Under the pieces are notes generated by a model that worked only from the letters and a program-made list of their open reading frames with translations, was not told the origin of the DNA and did not search any database. From contig JAQSDW010000078.1 of assembly GCA_029946105.1 (NCBI GenBank), forward strand, positions 1 to 48,465: a stretch of DNA of 48,465 nt, in the 5' to 3' direction. This DNA comes from Reyranella sp. (GTDB taxonomy: Bacteria > Pseudomonadota > Alphaproteobacteria > Reyranellales > Reyranellaceae). Positions within the stretch are counted from its first letter, which is position 1. The number at the start of each line of letters is the position of its first letter. This document shows, piece by piece, positions 41,997 through 48,465 of this stretch. Position numbers and translations under genes: made by a program.

Positions 41997-43630
41997 CCGC
42001 TCCATTGCTCGAGATCGACGACCTCGCGATCTCCTACAAGGTCGGCGACCACGACCAGCGCGTCGTCCATGGCGTGTCGTTCCGCGTCGACCGCGGCGAG
42101 GTCGTAGCACTGGTGGGTGAATCGGGCTCGGGCAAGACGACGACGGCCCAGGCGGTGCTGGGCCTGCTGGCCGGCAATGGCCGCATCGAGCAGGGCGCGA
42201 TCCGGCTGAACGGCATCGATATCGCGCATTGGCCGCAGAAGCGGTTCGACACAATCCGCGGCGCGGTCGTCGCCCTGATCCCGCAGGACCCCGGCAGTTC
42301 GCTCAACCCTGTGCGCACGATCGGTGCGCAGGTCGCCGAGGTTCTGCAAATCCACGGTCGCGGCGATCGTCGGGCGATCCGGACGCGGACGCTCGATCTC
42401 CTGACCCGGGTCGGACTCTTGCCGGCCGAGATGCGCGCCGATCAGTACCCGCACGAACTCTCGGGCGGCATGAAGCAGCGCGTTTTGATCGCCATCGCCG
42501 TCGCCCTCAATCCGGACCTCATCGTGGCGGACGAGCCGACCAGTGCCCTCGACGTCACCGTGCAGCGCGTGATCCTCGACCTGATCGACGAACTCCGGCG
42601 CGAAAACGGCACGGCGGTCCTGTTGGTGACGCATGATCTCGGTGTCGCCGCCGATCGCGCCAATCGCCTGGTCGTGCTGCAGGGTGGGCGGATCCAGGAA
42701 CAGGGCGCCGTGAAGGACGTGCTGGCGGCCCCTCAAAGTGCCTACACGCGGCGACTGCTGTCGGATGCGCCCTCGCTCACCAAGGTCCGCCCCGCGCGAC
42801 GCGCGCCCGGCAGCGGCGAGGATTTCGCCATCGTCGTCGAGAGGCTCACCCATGACTTCCCGGTGGGCGGCACGGCCAAGAGATTTCGCGCGGTGGACGA
42901 TGTCTCCTTCAAGGTCTGCCGCGGCACCACGCACGCCATCGTGGGTGAATCGGGATCGGGCAAGACCACCACCATCCGCGGCGTCGTGGGCTTTCTGAAG
43001 CCCACCGCCGGGCGGATCCGGATCGACGGCGAGGATATGACCACCCTCAAAGGCGAGGCGCTGCGCCGGTTCCGTCGCAACATCCAGCTCGTCTACCAGA
43101 ACCCCTTCGGTTCGCTCGATCCGCGCCAGACGATCTCCCAGATCGTCGAGGAGCCGCTGCTCAATTTCGCGCCGCCGCCCAAGGCCGAACGGGCCAAGAA
43201 AGTGGCCGACATGCTGCATCGGGTGGGCCTGCCCGAAACCTTCCTCGGCCGGCATCCGCGTGCCCTCTCCGGAGGGCAGCGGCAGCGGGTCGCCATCGCC
43301 CGTGCGCTCGTCCTCGACCCGCGCGTGCTGGTGCTGGACGAGGCTGTGTCGGCGCTCGACGTCACCGTCCAGGCGCAGATCCTGGCCCTGCTCGATGAGC
43401 TGCAGAAGGCGCTTGGCCTCACCTATCTTTTCGTCTCGCACGACCTCGCCGTGGTGCAGCAGATCTCCGACACGGTTTCGGTCATGTACAAGGGCCGGCA
43501 GGTCGACGGTGGGCCCGTGGACACGGTGTTTGCGCGACCGAATAGCGACTACACGCGCGAACTGATCGACGCCATTCCAGGCAGGAAGGCGCCGATGCTT
43601 GCATTATCCACGGCTTCGGTGCGAGGTTGA
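41993..43630 (+). CDS. Duplicated ABC ATPase (DppD-DppF fusion)
   Basis: A 545-residue protein with two complete ATPase halves, the energy source for the importer. Half 1: Walker A GESGSGKTT (42-50), signature ELSGGMKQR near 155, Walker B LIVADEPTSALD. Half 2: Walker A GESGSGKTT near 317, signature LSGGQRQR near 425, Walker B VLVLDEAVSALD; the Glu after the Walker B Asp is present in both. This one-chain arrangement replaces the usual DppD and DppF pair. Coupled by ATGA to the permease; the flavin monooxygenase gene follows after 4 bp. Confidence 0.96.
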   Translation: MTAPLLEIDDLAISYKVGDHDQRVVHGVSFRVDRGEVVALVGESGSGKTTTAQAVLGLLAGNGRIEQGAIRLNGIDIAHWPQKRFDTIRGAVVALIPQDPGSSLNPVRTIGAQVAEVLQIHGRGDRRAIRTRTLDLLTRVGLLPAEMRADQYPHELSGGMKQRVLIAIAVALNPDLIVADEPTSALDVTVQRVILDLIDELRRENGTAVLLVTHDLGVAADRANRLVVLQGGRIQEQGAVKDVLAAPQSAYTRRLLSDAPSLTKVRPARRAPGSGEDFAIVVERLTHDFPVGGTAKRFRAVDDVSFKVCRGTTHAIVGESGSGKTTTIRGVVGFLKPTAGRIRIDGEDMTTLKGEALRRFRRNIQLVYQNPFGSLDPRQTISQIVEEPLLNFAPPPKAERAKKVADMLHRVGLPETFLGRHPRALSGGQRQRVAIARALVLDPRVLVLDEAVSALDVTVQAQILALLDELQKALGLTYLFVSHDLAVVQQISDTVSVMYKGRQVDGGPVDTVFARPNSDYTRELIDAIPGRKAPMLALSTASVRG

Positions 43631-43634
43631 CCCC

Positions 43635-44672
43635 ATGACGACCGTATCGTCGATCAAGCGTCTCGGATTCTTTACGCGTGTGCTCGACCAGACGAGCGCG
43701 GCAGAGCGCTACCGCCTGGCCACGGAGCAGATCGTGCAAGCTGAAAAGAGCGGCTTCGATTCGGCCTGGATCGCCCAGCACCATTTCCACGACGGCGAAG
43801 GCGGCCTGCCCGCGCCCTTCGTGTTCCTGGCCCATGCCGCGGCCCACACGTCCCGTATTCGCCTCGGCACGGGCATCGTCACCCTGCCGCTCGAGCTGCC
43901 GATCCGGGTTGCCGAGGACGCCGTCGTCACCGATCTGTTGAGCGGCGGCCGCCTCGAAGTGGGTGTCGGCCCGGGCGGCAATCTCACCGCCTTCACGGCC
44001 TTCGACCTCGACAGCAACGACCGCCATGGCCTGTTCGACCGTCACCTCGAGACGCTGAAGACGGCGTGGTCCGGCGGCACGCTTCCCGGTGGCGACAGGC
44101 TTTATCCGTCGAGCCCCACCCTGGTCGACCGCATCTGGCAGGCCACTTTCACTGTGGCGGGCGCACGCCGCGCCGGGGCGGCCGGCGACGGCCTGATGCT
44201 GTCGCGCACCCAGCCGCGCTCGCCCGATGCGCCCAAGGCGTCGCTGGCCGATATCCAGAACCCGATGCTCGACGCCTATTTCGAGGCACTTCCCAAGGGT
44301 CGCGAACCGCGCATCCTGGCCTCTCGCACGGTGTTCATTGCCGACGACCACAAGGAGGCGATGAAGCTCGCCGAAGTCGGCCTGTCGCGGATGCGTCACC
44401 GGCTGGCGGCCACGGGCAACCTCTCGTCCGGCAACCTGGTCGGCGACCTTATCGCGGCCATGGACGTCCATATCGGCACGCCTGACGAGGTCATCGCCTC
44501 GCTGCAGGCGGACGCCACCCTGCAGCGCTCGACCGATCTCACCATGCAGGTTCACTCGATCGATCCGCCGCATCCGTATATCCTGCGCTCGATCGAACTG
44601 TTCGCCGAGAAGGTGGCGCCGGCGCTGGGCTGGACGCCTGAAGTGAAAGCGGGAGCAAGACAAGTCGCATGA
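43635..44672 (+). CDS. Luciferase-like flavin monooxygenase, KPN_01858 family
   Basis: A 345-residue LLM-class enzyme that uses reduced flavin and O2. GFFTRVLDQTSAAERY, FDSAWIAQHHFHDGEGG (about 49-65) and TSRIRLGTGIVTLPLE are characteristic of the KPN_01858 subfamily. It oxidises the compound brought in by the ABC system, possibly a sulfur-, nitrogen- or ether-containing organic molecule, but no substrate is established. Its stop overlaps the start of the next gene by 4 bp. No separate flavin reductase is in the operon. Confidence 0.9.
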   Translation: MTTVSSIKRLGFFTRVLDQTSAAERYRLATEQIVQAEKSGFDSAWIAQHHFHDGEGGLPAPFVFLAHAAAHTSRIRLGTGIVTLPLELPIRVAEDAVVTDLLSGGRLEVGVGPGGNLTAFTAFDLDSNDRHGLFDRHLETLKTAWSGGTLPGGDRLYPSSPTLVDRIWQATFTVAGARRAGAAGDGLMLSRTQPRSPDAPKASLADIQNPMLDAYFEALPKGREPRILASRTVFIADDHKEAMKLAEVGLSRMRHRLAATGNLSSGNLVGDLIAAMDVHIGTPDEVIASLQADATLQRSTDLTMQVHSIDPPHPYILRSIELFAEKVAPALGWTPEVKAGARQVA

Positions 44673-45244
44673 CCGATGTGATCGATACGCTGGTCGGCAT
44701 CGCGCCGGGCTCCAAGCTCGACGCGATCCGCGCCAACCGCAGCGAGGCGCGCAAGCACGCCCAGGCGAGCTACACGTCCCTGTTCGAGCCGAGGGACATC
44801 GCCGGTGTCACGGCCGACGAGCGCCACGCCATCGCGGCTTTCGTCGCGGGCTTGCATGGCGAGCCCAGGACGGATGCCTTCTATGGCGCCAAGCTCTCGG
44901 CGGGCCTGCGCGCGGCGGTCGCTGCCGAAGTAGCAACCGCCAAAACGAAGGGCCCCTACGGCCGCTTCCCCAAGGGACCGCTCAGCGCCGAGGATGCGCC
45001 GGGCCCCACCTGGAAAGTGAGCGATACGGGCCGCAAGGCGCTGGGACCGCGGCTGCCGGCGGCGCTCGAGCACACCCACATGCTGGTGTTCCACCCGCGC
45101 GACGCCGCCGCACCGGCGCTGCAAGCGCTGCTCGACGCCGGCTGGTCGACGACCGATATCGTGACGGTCTCCCAGCTCGTCGCCTTCCTGTCCTACCAGA
45201 TCCGGGTCGTTTCCGGCCTCAGCACGCTGGCGAGTTCCCTATGA
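44669..45244 (+). CDS. CMD-domain protein, Avi_7170 family
   Basis: A 191-residue carboxymuconolactone-decarboxylase-fold protein. The sequence contains no cysteine, so the CxxC redox pair of AhpD is absent and a peroxidase role is excluded unless chemistry differs. DVIDTLVGIAPGSKLDAIRANRSEARKHAQ is the family N-terminal signature. It overlaps the monooxygenase and the next gene by 4 bp each and probably supports or regulates the pair. Confidence 0.88.
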   Translation: MTDVIDTLVGIAPGSKLDAIRANRSEARKHAQASYTSLFEPRDIAGVTADERHAIAAFVAGLHGEPRTDAFYGAKLSAGLRAAVAAEVATAKTKGPYGRFPKGPLSAEDAPGPTWKVSDTGRKALGPRLPAALEHTHMLVFHPRDAAAPALQALLDAGWSTTDIVTVSQLVAFLSYQIRVVSGLSTLASSL

Positions 45245-45843
45245 CCGAGAAGACCCTCACGCCACCGCCGCACACCGAACCGGTGGTTTTCACCCGTGAC
45301 ATGCTCGACTGGCTGCCCTGGATCGAGCCGATGGCCGAGCAGGACATGACCGAGCGGCATCTCGCCAGCCTGGTCGATGCCTCGCGCGTGAAATCGCCCT
45401 ACTTCCGCCTGCTGGCGCGCGACCCCGATGTACTCGAGGCCCGCACCAGGACCGACAAGGACATCTTCTACAATCCAGAGGCCGGCCTGCCGCGGGCGGA
45501 GCGCGAACTGGCAGCCGCCGCGACCTCGCGGCTGAACGGCTGCATCTACTGCGCCTCGGTGCATGCCCGCTTCGCCGCGACCTATTCCAAGCGCGTCGAC
45601 GACGTCCAGCGCCTGCTCGACGAGGGTGTCGGCGCCAGGCTCGACGAGCGCTGGGAGGCCATCGTGGCGGCTTCTGCGGCGCTCACCGCCCTGCCCATGA
45701 GCTTCGGCAAGGAGCATATCGAGCGCCTGCGCAAGGTCGGGCTCGACGATGCGGCGATCGCCGACCTGATCGGCGCCGCCTCGTTCTTCAACTGGGCCAA
45801 CCGCCTGATGCTGTCTCTGGGTGAGCCCGCGACGCAGGGCTGA
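45241..45843 (+). CDS. AhpD-like alkylhydroperoxidase domain protein, Avi_7169 family
   Basis: A 200-residue AhpD-fold protein with the redox motif CIYCASVHAR (Cys101, Cys104, His108). TEPVVFTRDMLDWLPWIEPM is the family N-terminal signature. It may remove a peroxide formed by the flavin monooxygenase or act on its product. The start overlaps the CMD-domain gene by 4 bp. A strong hairpin follows its stop after 7 bp, making it the last gene of the operon. Confidence 0.9.
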   Translation: MTEKTLTPPPHTEPVVFTRDMLDWLPWIEPMAEQDMTERHLASLVDASRVKSPYFRLLARDPDVLEARTRTDKDIFYNPEAGLPRAERELAAAATSRLNGCIYCASVHARFAATYSKRVDDVQRLLDEGVGARLDERWEAIVAASAALTALPMSFGKEHIERLRKVGLDDAAIADLIGAASFFNWANRLMLSLGEPATQG

Positions 45844-45850
45844 GGACGCG

Positions 45851-45879
45851 ATCGGCTCCCCGCATGCCGGGGAGCCGAT
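45851..45879 (+). terminator. Strong 12-bp hairpin after the ABC/monooxygenase operon
   Basis: ATCGGCTCCCCG and CGGGGAGCCGAT form a perfect 12-bp stem around a 5-base loop, 7 bp after the AhpD-like stop. There is no T-tract, so it is more a 3'-end stabiliser or a factor-assisted terminator than a classic intrinsic terminator. Confidence 0.65.
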
Positions 45880-45953
45880 ATCCTGATCGCGTGTCATACG
45901 CGCACATGTCACACCAAGTTGAGACAAATGTTGTGACACGCACATGCCCGGAG

Positions 45954-45984
45954 TCCGGGCCGAGCCCGGAATCACGGGCTTTTT
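45954..45984 (+). terminator. Intrinsic terminator with competing hairpin
   Basis: AGCCCG (45963-45968) pairs with CGGGCT (45975-45980) across GAATCA and is followed by TTTT, an intrinsic terminator for plus-strand transcription. The same GCCCGGA bases (45964-45970) can pair instead with TCCGGGC (45954-45960). The two hairpins are mutually exclusive, as in attenuators, though no plus-strand gene follows. The terminator may back up the operon's end or close a small RNA. Confidence 0.5.
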
Positions 45985-46243
45985 CAGACGTGGTTTCTTC
46001 TTCTCGTGTCACAGCCCGGCGCGCCTGTGACAGGCAGCGCGATGCGTCCATTCCGACGTGTGTCATGCCGATGTTATCGGTGCTCGGTAGGGGACGGGCT
46101 TTAAACCGGACTCAGTCGGCCTAGCGTGACGTACCATCCGAGGCAAGCTCCACCCTCCGCGCAAATGTCGACTACGAGACGTGTCAAACCCGCAGCGTGC
46201 GCGGGCGGGCCTTGCTTATGTAGTTGATCTGGCGCGGTCCAAC

Positions 46244-46327
46244 CGCCAGCCTGCCGGAAGCAATAGCATTTTTCTGCTGAACCTGCACATCACATCTGCG
46301 TGAGCTAATGCCGGCAGTGCAAGCATG
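46244..46327 (-). repeat. Dispersed ~85-bp element, copy 2, with small minus-strand ORF
   Basis: Second copy of the element described at 17193-17276, with the same CGCCAGCCT block, 21-base spacer and 54-base core. On the minus strand an ATG at 46326 opens a 36-residue frame (46216-46326) beginning [18 protein letters not shown]. It starts 12 bp after the stop of the lipoprotein gene on the same strand. A CTGGCG/CGCCAG hairpin lies where copy 1 has its terminator, but without a T-tract. No ribosome site is obvious. Confidence 0.6.
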
Positions 46328-46338
46328 TTGATGGCCGC

Positions 46339-46764
46339 CTACCAGTCGTAGACGCCGTAGGCTTCCGGATCGCCGGCCCAGTCGTAGTCCATGGCATTGA
46401 TGGACGCCGTCGGGCTGTACGGGTCGTCGCTGTAGTTGGCCTTGATCGCGTCGGACATCATCTTGGCGGTGGCCGTCTTGATATAGCGATTATAGGCGTT
46501 CTGGCTGCCGATATAGAGGCAGCCACAGATGTCGCGGTCGGGGTATACCCAGATGGTCTTGCCCTTGTAGGTCTTGCGCGAGAGTTCGTGCGCCGGCAGC
46601 GCCTTGAATGCCGCCTGCTTGGCCGGCGTGTTCAGCGTAATCGTCTTGAAGCCGGCGGACGACAGCAGGTTTTCCTTGCTTTCGGTGACCGGAGGCGCCG
46701 GCATGCAGGCGGCCACGGCAAGAAACGTCGCCACGATGGCGATACTGGACCCATACAGCTTCAT
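46339..46764 (-). CDS. Small putative lipoprotein coupled to GMC oxidoreductase
   Basis: A 141-residue protein with a lipoprotein signal ([20 protein letters not shown]; lipidated Cys at residue 20). The mature part contains a [23 protein letters not shown] segment with a CxC pair and an acidic, Tyr-rich C-terminus. Family not recognised. A GAGGAGGAA ribosome site supports the start. It lies 17 bp downstream of the GMC oxidoreductase on the same strand, so they are cotranscribed; a role in that enzyme's substrate handling at the membrane is possible but unproven. Confidence 0.8.
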   Translation of the reverse strand: MKLYGSSIAIVATFLAVAACMPAPPVTESKENLLSSAGFKTITLNTPAKQAAFKALPAHELSRKTYKGKTIWVYPDRDICGCLYIGSQNAYNRYIKTATAKMMSDAIKANYSDDPYSPTASINAMDYDWAGDPEAYGVYDW

Positions 46765-46781
46765 CGCTTCCTCCTCGCGCC

Positions 46782-48413
46782 TCAGGCGGCGGCCTTCAGC
46801 CCCATCTTGGCATCTTCCTTGATCATGTCCGAACCCTTTTCGGCGATCATGATGGTGGGGGCGTTGGTGTTGCCCGAGGTGACGGTCGGCATGATCGAGG
46901 CGTCGATCACGCGCAGGCCGGCGATGCCGTGCACCCGCAGCCGATCGTCGACCACGGCCATCGGATCGCTGCCCATCTTGCAGGTGCCGATGACGTGATA
47001 GGTCGTCTGGCCGGTGCGGCGGGCGAAGTCGAGCCATTCGTCGTAGCTCTGGACCTTGTCGCCGGGGTTGTTCTCGAAGGCGATGTATCTCGCGACCTTG
47101 GGATTCTGCACGATCTTGCGGGCGATCTGCATGCCCGCCACCGTGGCGTCGCGGTCGGTCTGCGCCGAGAGGAAATTCGGCCGGATCGCGGGCTCGCTGC
47201 CCGGCGTCGACGACTTGATGTGGATCGAGCCGCGTGAATCGGGCCGGCACTGGCCGATCACCACCGTCATGCCGGGATCCTTTTCCAGCATGCGCTTCTG
47301 CGCCGAATCGTAGCTGGCGTGCGCCATGTGGAATTGCATGTCGGGCGACTCGAGACCGGGCCGCGTGCGCACGAAGCCATAGACGACACCGGCGGTCAGG
47401 CTGAGCGCACCCTTGCCGGTCGCGTAGTACTTGATGATTTCCCTCACCAGGCTCAGGCCGCTCGTCTGCTCGTTCAGCGTCTTCATGTCCTTGACGCGCC
47501 AGTTCATGCGCGGTGCGAAGTGGTCGCCGTAGTTCTCGCCGACGCCCTTCAGCTCGTGCTTCACGTCGATGCCGTGCTTGCGCAGCAGCTCGGGCTGGCC
47601 GATGCCGGAATATTCGAGCACGCCCGGCGACTGAACCGAGCCGCACGACACGATGACCTCGCGGTTGACCCGCGCTTCGCGCTTCTGGCCATGCACCGAG
47701 TAGGCGACGCCGACGCAGCGATTGCCTTCGAGGATCACGTTGGCCACCAGCGCATCGGTTTCGATCTTGAGATTGGGCCTCGAGCGCGCCGGATCGAGGA
47801 AGGCACGCGCCGTCGACCAGCGTTTGCCGTCCTTCATCGTCACCTGGTAGTAGCCGAAGCCTTCCTGGTTGCCGTTGTTGTAGTCCTTGTTCTTCGGATA
47901 GCCGCTCGCCTCGGCGGCATCGATGAAGGCGTCGCAGAGTGCGTGCGTCTCGCGCATGTCGGCGACGTTCAGCAGCCCGCCCCTCCCGCGGCTATCGTCC
48001 CCGCGACCGGCATCGCCATCGCGCTCGAAATGCTCCGACTTCCTGAAGTAGGGCAGCACCTGCTCGTAGGACCAGCCGCGATTGCCGAGCTGGCCCCAGG
48101 TGTCGTAGTCGAGCGGCTGGCCACGCACGTAGAGCATGCCGTTGATCGAGCTCGAACCGCCGAGCGCGCGGCCGCGCGGACAGGGGATACGGCGGTTGGC
48201 CATGCCCTCTTCCGCCTCCATCTCGAAGTTCCAGTTGAACTTCTGGTGGTTCAGCAGCTTGGTGAAGCCGGCCGGAATGTCGATCCACATCGACTTGTCG
48301 CGCGGGCCTGCCTCGAGCAGCAGCACCTTGACGGTCGCATCCTCACTCAGCCGGTTGGCCAGAACGCAGCCCGCCGAGCCACCGCCCACGATGATGTAAT
48401 CCCAATCGGCCAT
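46782..48413 (-). CDS. GMC-family oxidoreductase (choline dehydrogenase-like)
   Basis: A 543-residue FAD enzyme that oxidises primary or polyol alcohols. It has the dinucleotide motif [19 protein letters not shown] (6-24) with the acidic LLEAG (32-36), the first GMC signature [20 protein letters not shown] (about 79-98), and a second signature around [15 protein letters not shown]. The catalytic His lies in [12 protein letters not shown] and the partner Asn in [10 protein letters not shown]. Substrate could be choline, an alkanol, a glycol or a sugar alcohol; no betaine genes are nearby. AGGGAGAAG precedes the start, and an 18-bp dyad lies upstream. Confidence 0.93.
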   Translation of the reverse strand: MADWDYIIVGGGSAGCVLANRLSEDATVKVLLLEAGPRDKSMWIDIPAGFTKLLNHQKFNWNFEMEAEEGMANRRIPCPRGRALGGSSSINGMLYVRGQPLDYDTWGQLGNRGWSYEQVLPYFRKSEHFERDGDAGRGDDSRGRGGLLNVADMRETHALCDAFIDAAEASGYPKNKDYNNGNQEGFGYYQVTMKDGKRWSTARAFLDPARSRPNLKIETDALVANVILEGNRCVGVAYSVHGQKREARVNREVIVSCGSVQSPGVLEYSGIGQPELLRKHGIDVKHELKGVGENYGDHFAPRMNWRVKDMKTLNEQTSGLSLVREIIKYYATGKGALSLTAGVVYGFVRTRPGLESPDMQFHMAHASYDSAQKRMLEKDPGMTVVIGQCRPDSRGSIHIKSSTPGSEPAIRPNFLSAQTDRDATVAGMQIARKIVQNPKVARYIAFENNPGDKVQSYDEWLDFARRTGQTTYHVIGTCKMGSDPMAVVDDRLRVHGIAGLRVIDASIMPTVTSGNTNAPTIMIAEKGSDMIKEDAKMGLKAAA

Positions 48414-48437
48414 GACGCACTTCTCCCTCTTGGGAGC

Positions 48438-48455
48438 GCGCCACTCCAGTGGCGC
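48438..48455. promoter_or_regulatory. 18-bp dyad upstream of GMC oxidoreductase
   Basis: GCGCCACT-CC-AGTGGCGC is a perfect inverted repeat, 25-42 bp upstream of the GMC start and just outside its ribosome site. In RNA it would form an 8-bp stem with a very short loop; in DNA it suits a dimeric regulator. The right edge of the window hides the rest of the control region. Confidence 0.5.
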
Positions 48456-48465
48456 TCATACCCTT

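Larger units (their letters stand above)
45844..46338. other. 495-bp intergenic region with hairpins and TGTCA clusters
   Basis: No gene of typical size is present between the AhpD-like gene and the convergent lipoprotein gene. The region holds a strong hairpin (45851-45879), a TGTCA/TGACA-rich block (45891-46065), an intrinsic terminator with a competing upstream hairpin (45954-45984), and copy 2 of the dispersed element (46244-46327). The part 46066-46240 is less structured, with one more GTGTCA at 46181. Confidence 0.7.

Noticed and set aside
41888..43441. 517-codon minus-strand open frame over the ABC ATPase
   Set aside because: Shadow of the duplicated ATPase; composition skewed to Arg/Gly/His/Asp.
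1..48465. tRNA, rRNA, CRISPR arrays, insertion sequences or phage attachment sites
   Set aside because: Looked for cloverleaf ends, regular spaced repeats, transposase motifs and flanking terminal repeats; none seen.

Overview
The window is a high-GC stretch that I read as an alphaproteobacterial chromosome, from the mix of genes: a Bug-type solute receptor, CaiB/BaiF CoA-transferase, several ABC importers, GMC oxidoreductase, quinone-linked D-lactate dehydrogenase and many small catabolic operons. A soil or plant-associated lineage (Reyranella-, Bradyrhizobium- or Rhodospirillales-like) would fit, but no rRNA, tRNA or other taxonomic marker is present. Coding density is high and most neighbours are spaced as operons.

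Layout. (1) 50-6028, minus strand: a six-gene operon of amidase, SDR, aspartate-dehydrogenase-like protein, M20 hydrolase, periplasmic amino-acid receptor and permease, apparently for uptake and stepwise breakdown of an amide or amino-acid compound. It is divergent from (2) 6113-8289, a CoA-transferase and a Bug receptor, and a 19-bp dyad sits between the two units. (3) 8276-11763, minus: arylsulfatase plus MFS transporter. (4) 11853-17028, plus: a tight operon of alpha/beta hydrolase, Tag-like glycosylase, racemase-like protein, FAH-family hydrolase/isomerase, MFS transporter and nitroreductase; a VOC ring-cleavage dioxygenase follows after a 343-bp gap.

(5) 18488-21184 looks like a small accessory patch with visibly more A+T in parts: a gene broken by an amber codon, a GNAT, a nucleotidyltransferase-like gene overlapping a small ORF, an orphan HigA antitoxin and a lipoprotein whose signal peptide is frameshifted. 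(6) 21191-23121, minus: SDR and Zn alcohol dehydrogenase. (7) 23241-31922: a transglutaminase-DUF2126 giant protein, a circularly permuted ATP-grasp/Alpha-E protein and a second transglutaminase, i.e. a predicted peptide-ligase/peptidase system of unknown product, with D-lactate dehydrogenase inserted on the other strand. (8) 31926-38343: an oxaloacetate-decarboxylase-like enzyme, divergent from acyl-CoA-dehydrogenase-like, VOC, two alpha/beta hydrolases and a ketopantoate-reductase-like protein.

(9) 38535-45843: a seven-gene operon with a complete peptide/nickel-type ABC importer, a luciferase-like flavin monooxygenase and two carboxymuconolactone-decarboxylase/AhpD proteins, a recurrent cluster of unknown substrate. 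(10) 46339-48413, minus: GMC oxidoreductase and a small lipoprotein.

The most unusual non-coding signal is an ~85-bp element present twice (17193-17276 and 46244-46327). Both copies carry the same minus-strand reading frame for a peptide beginning [ML]LALPA[IL]AH. One copy runs into a textbook intrinsic terminator on that strand although no minus-strand gene is nearby.
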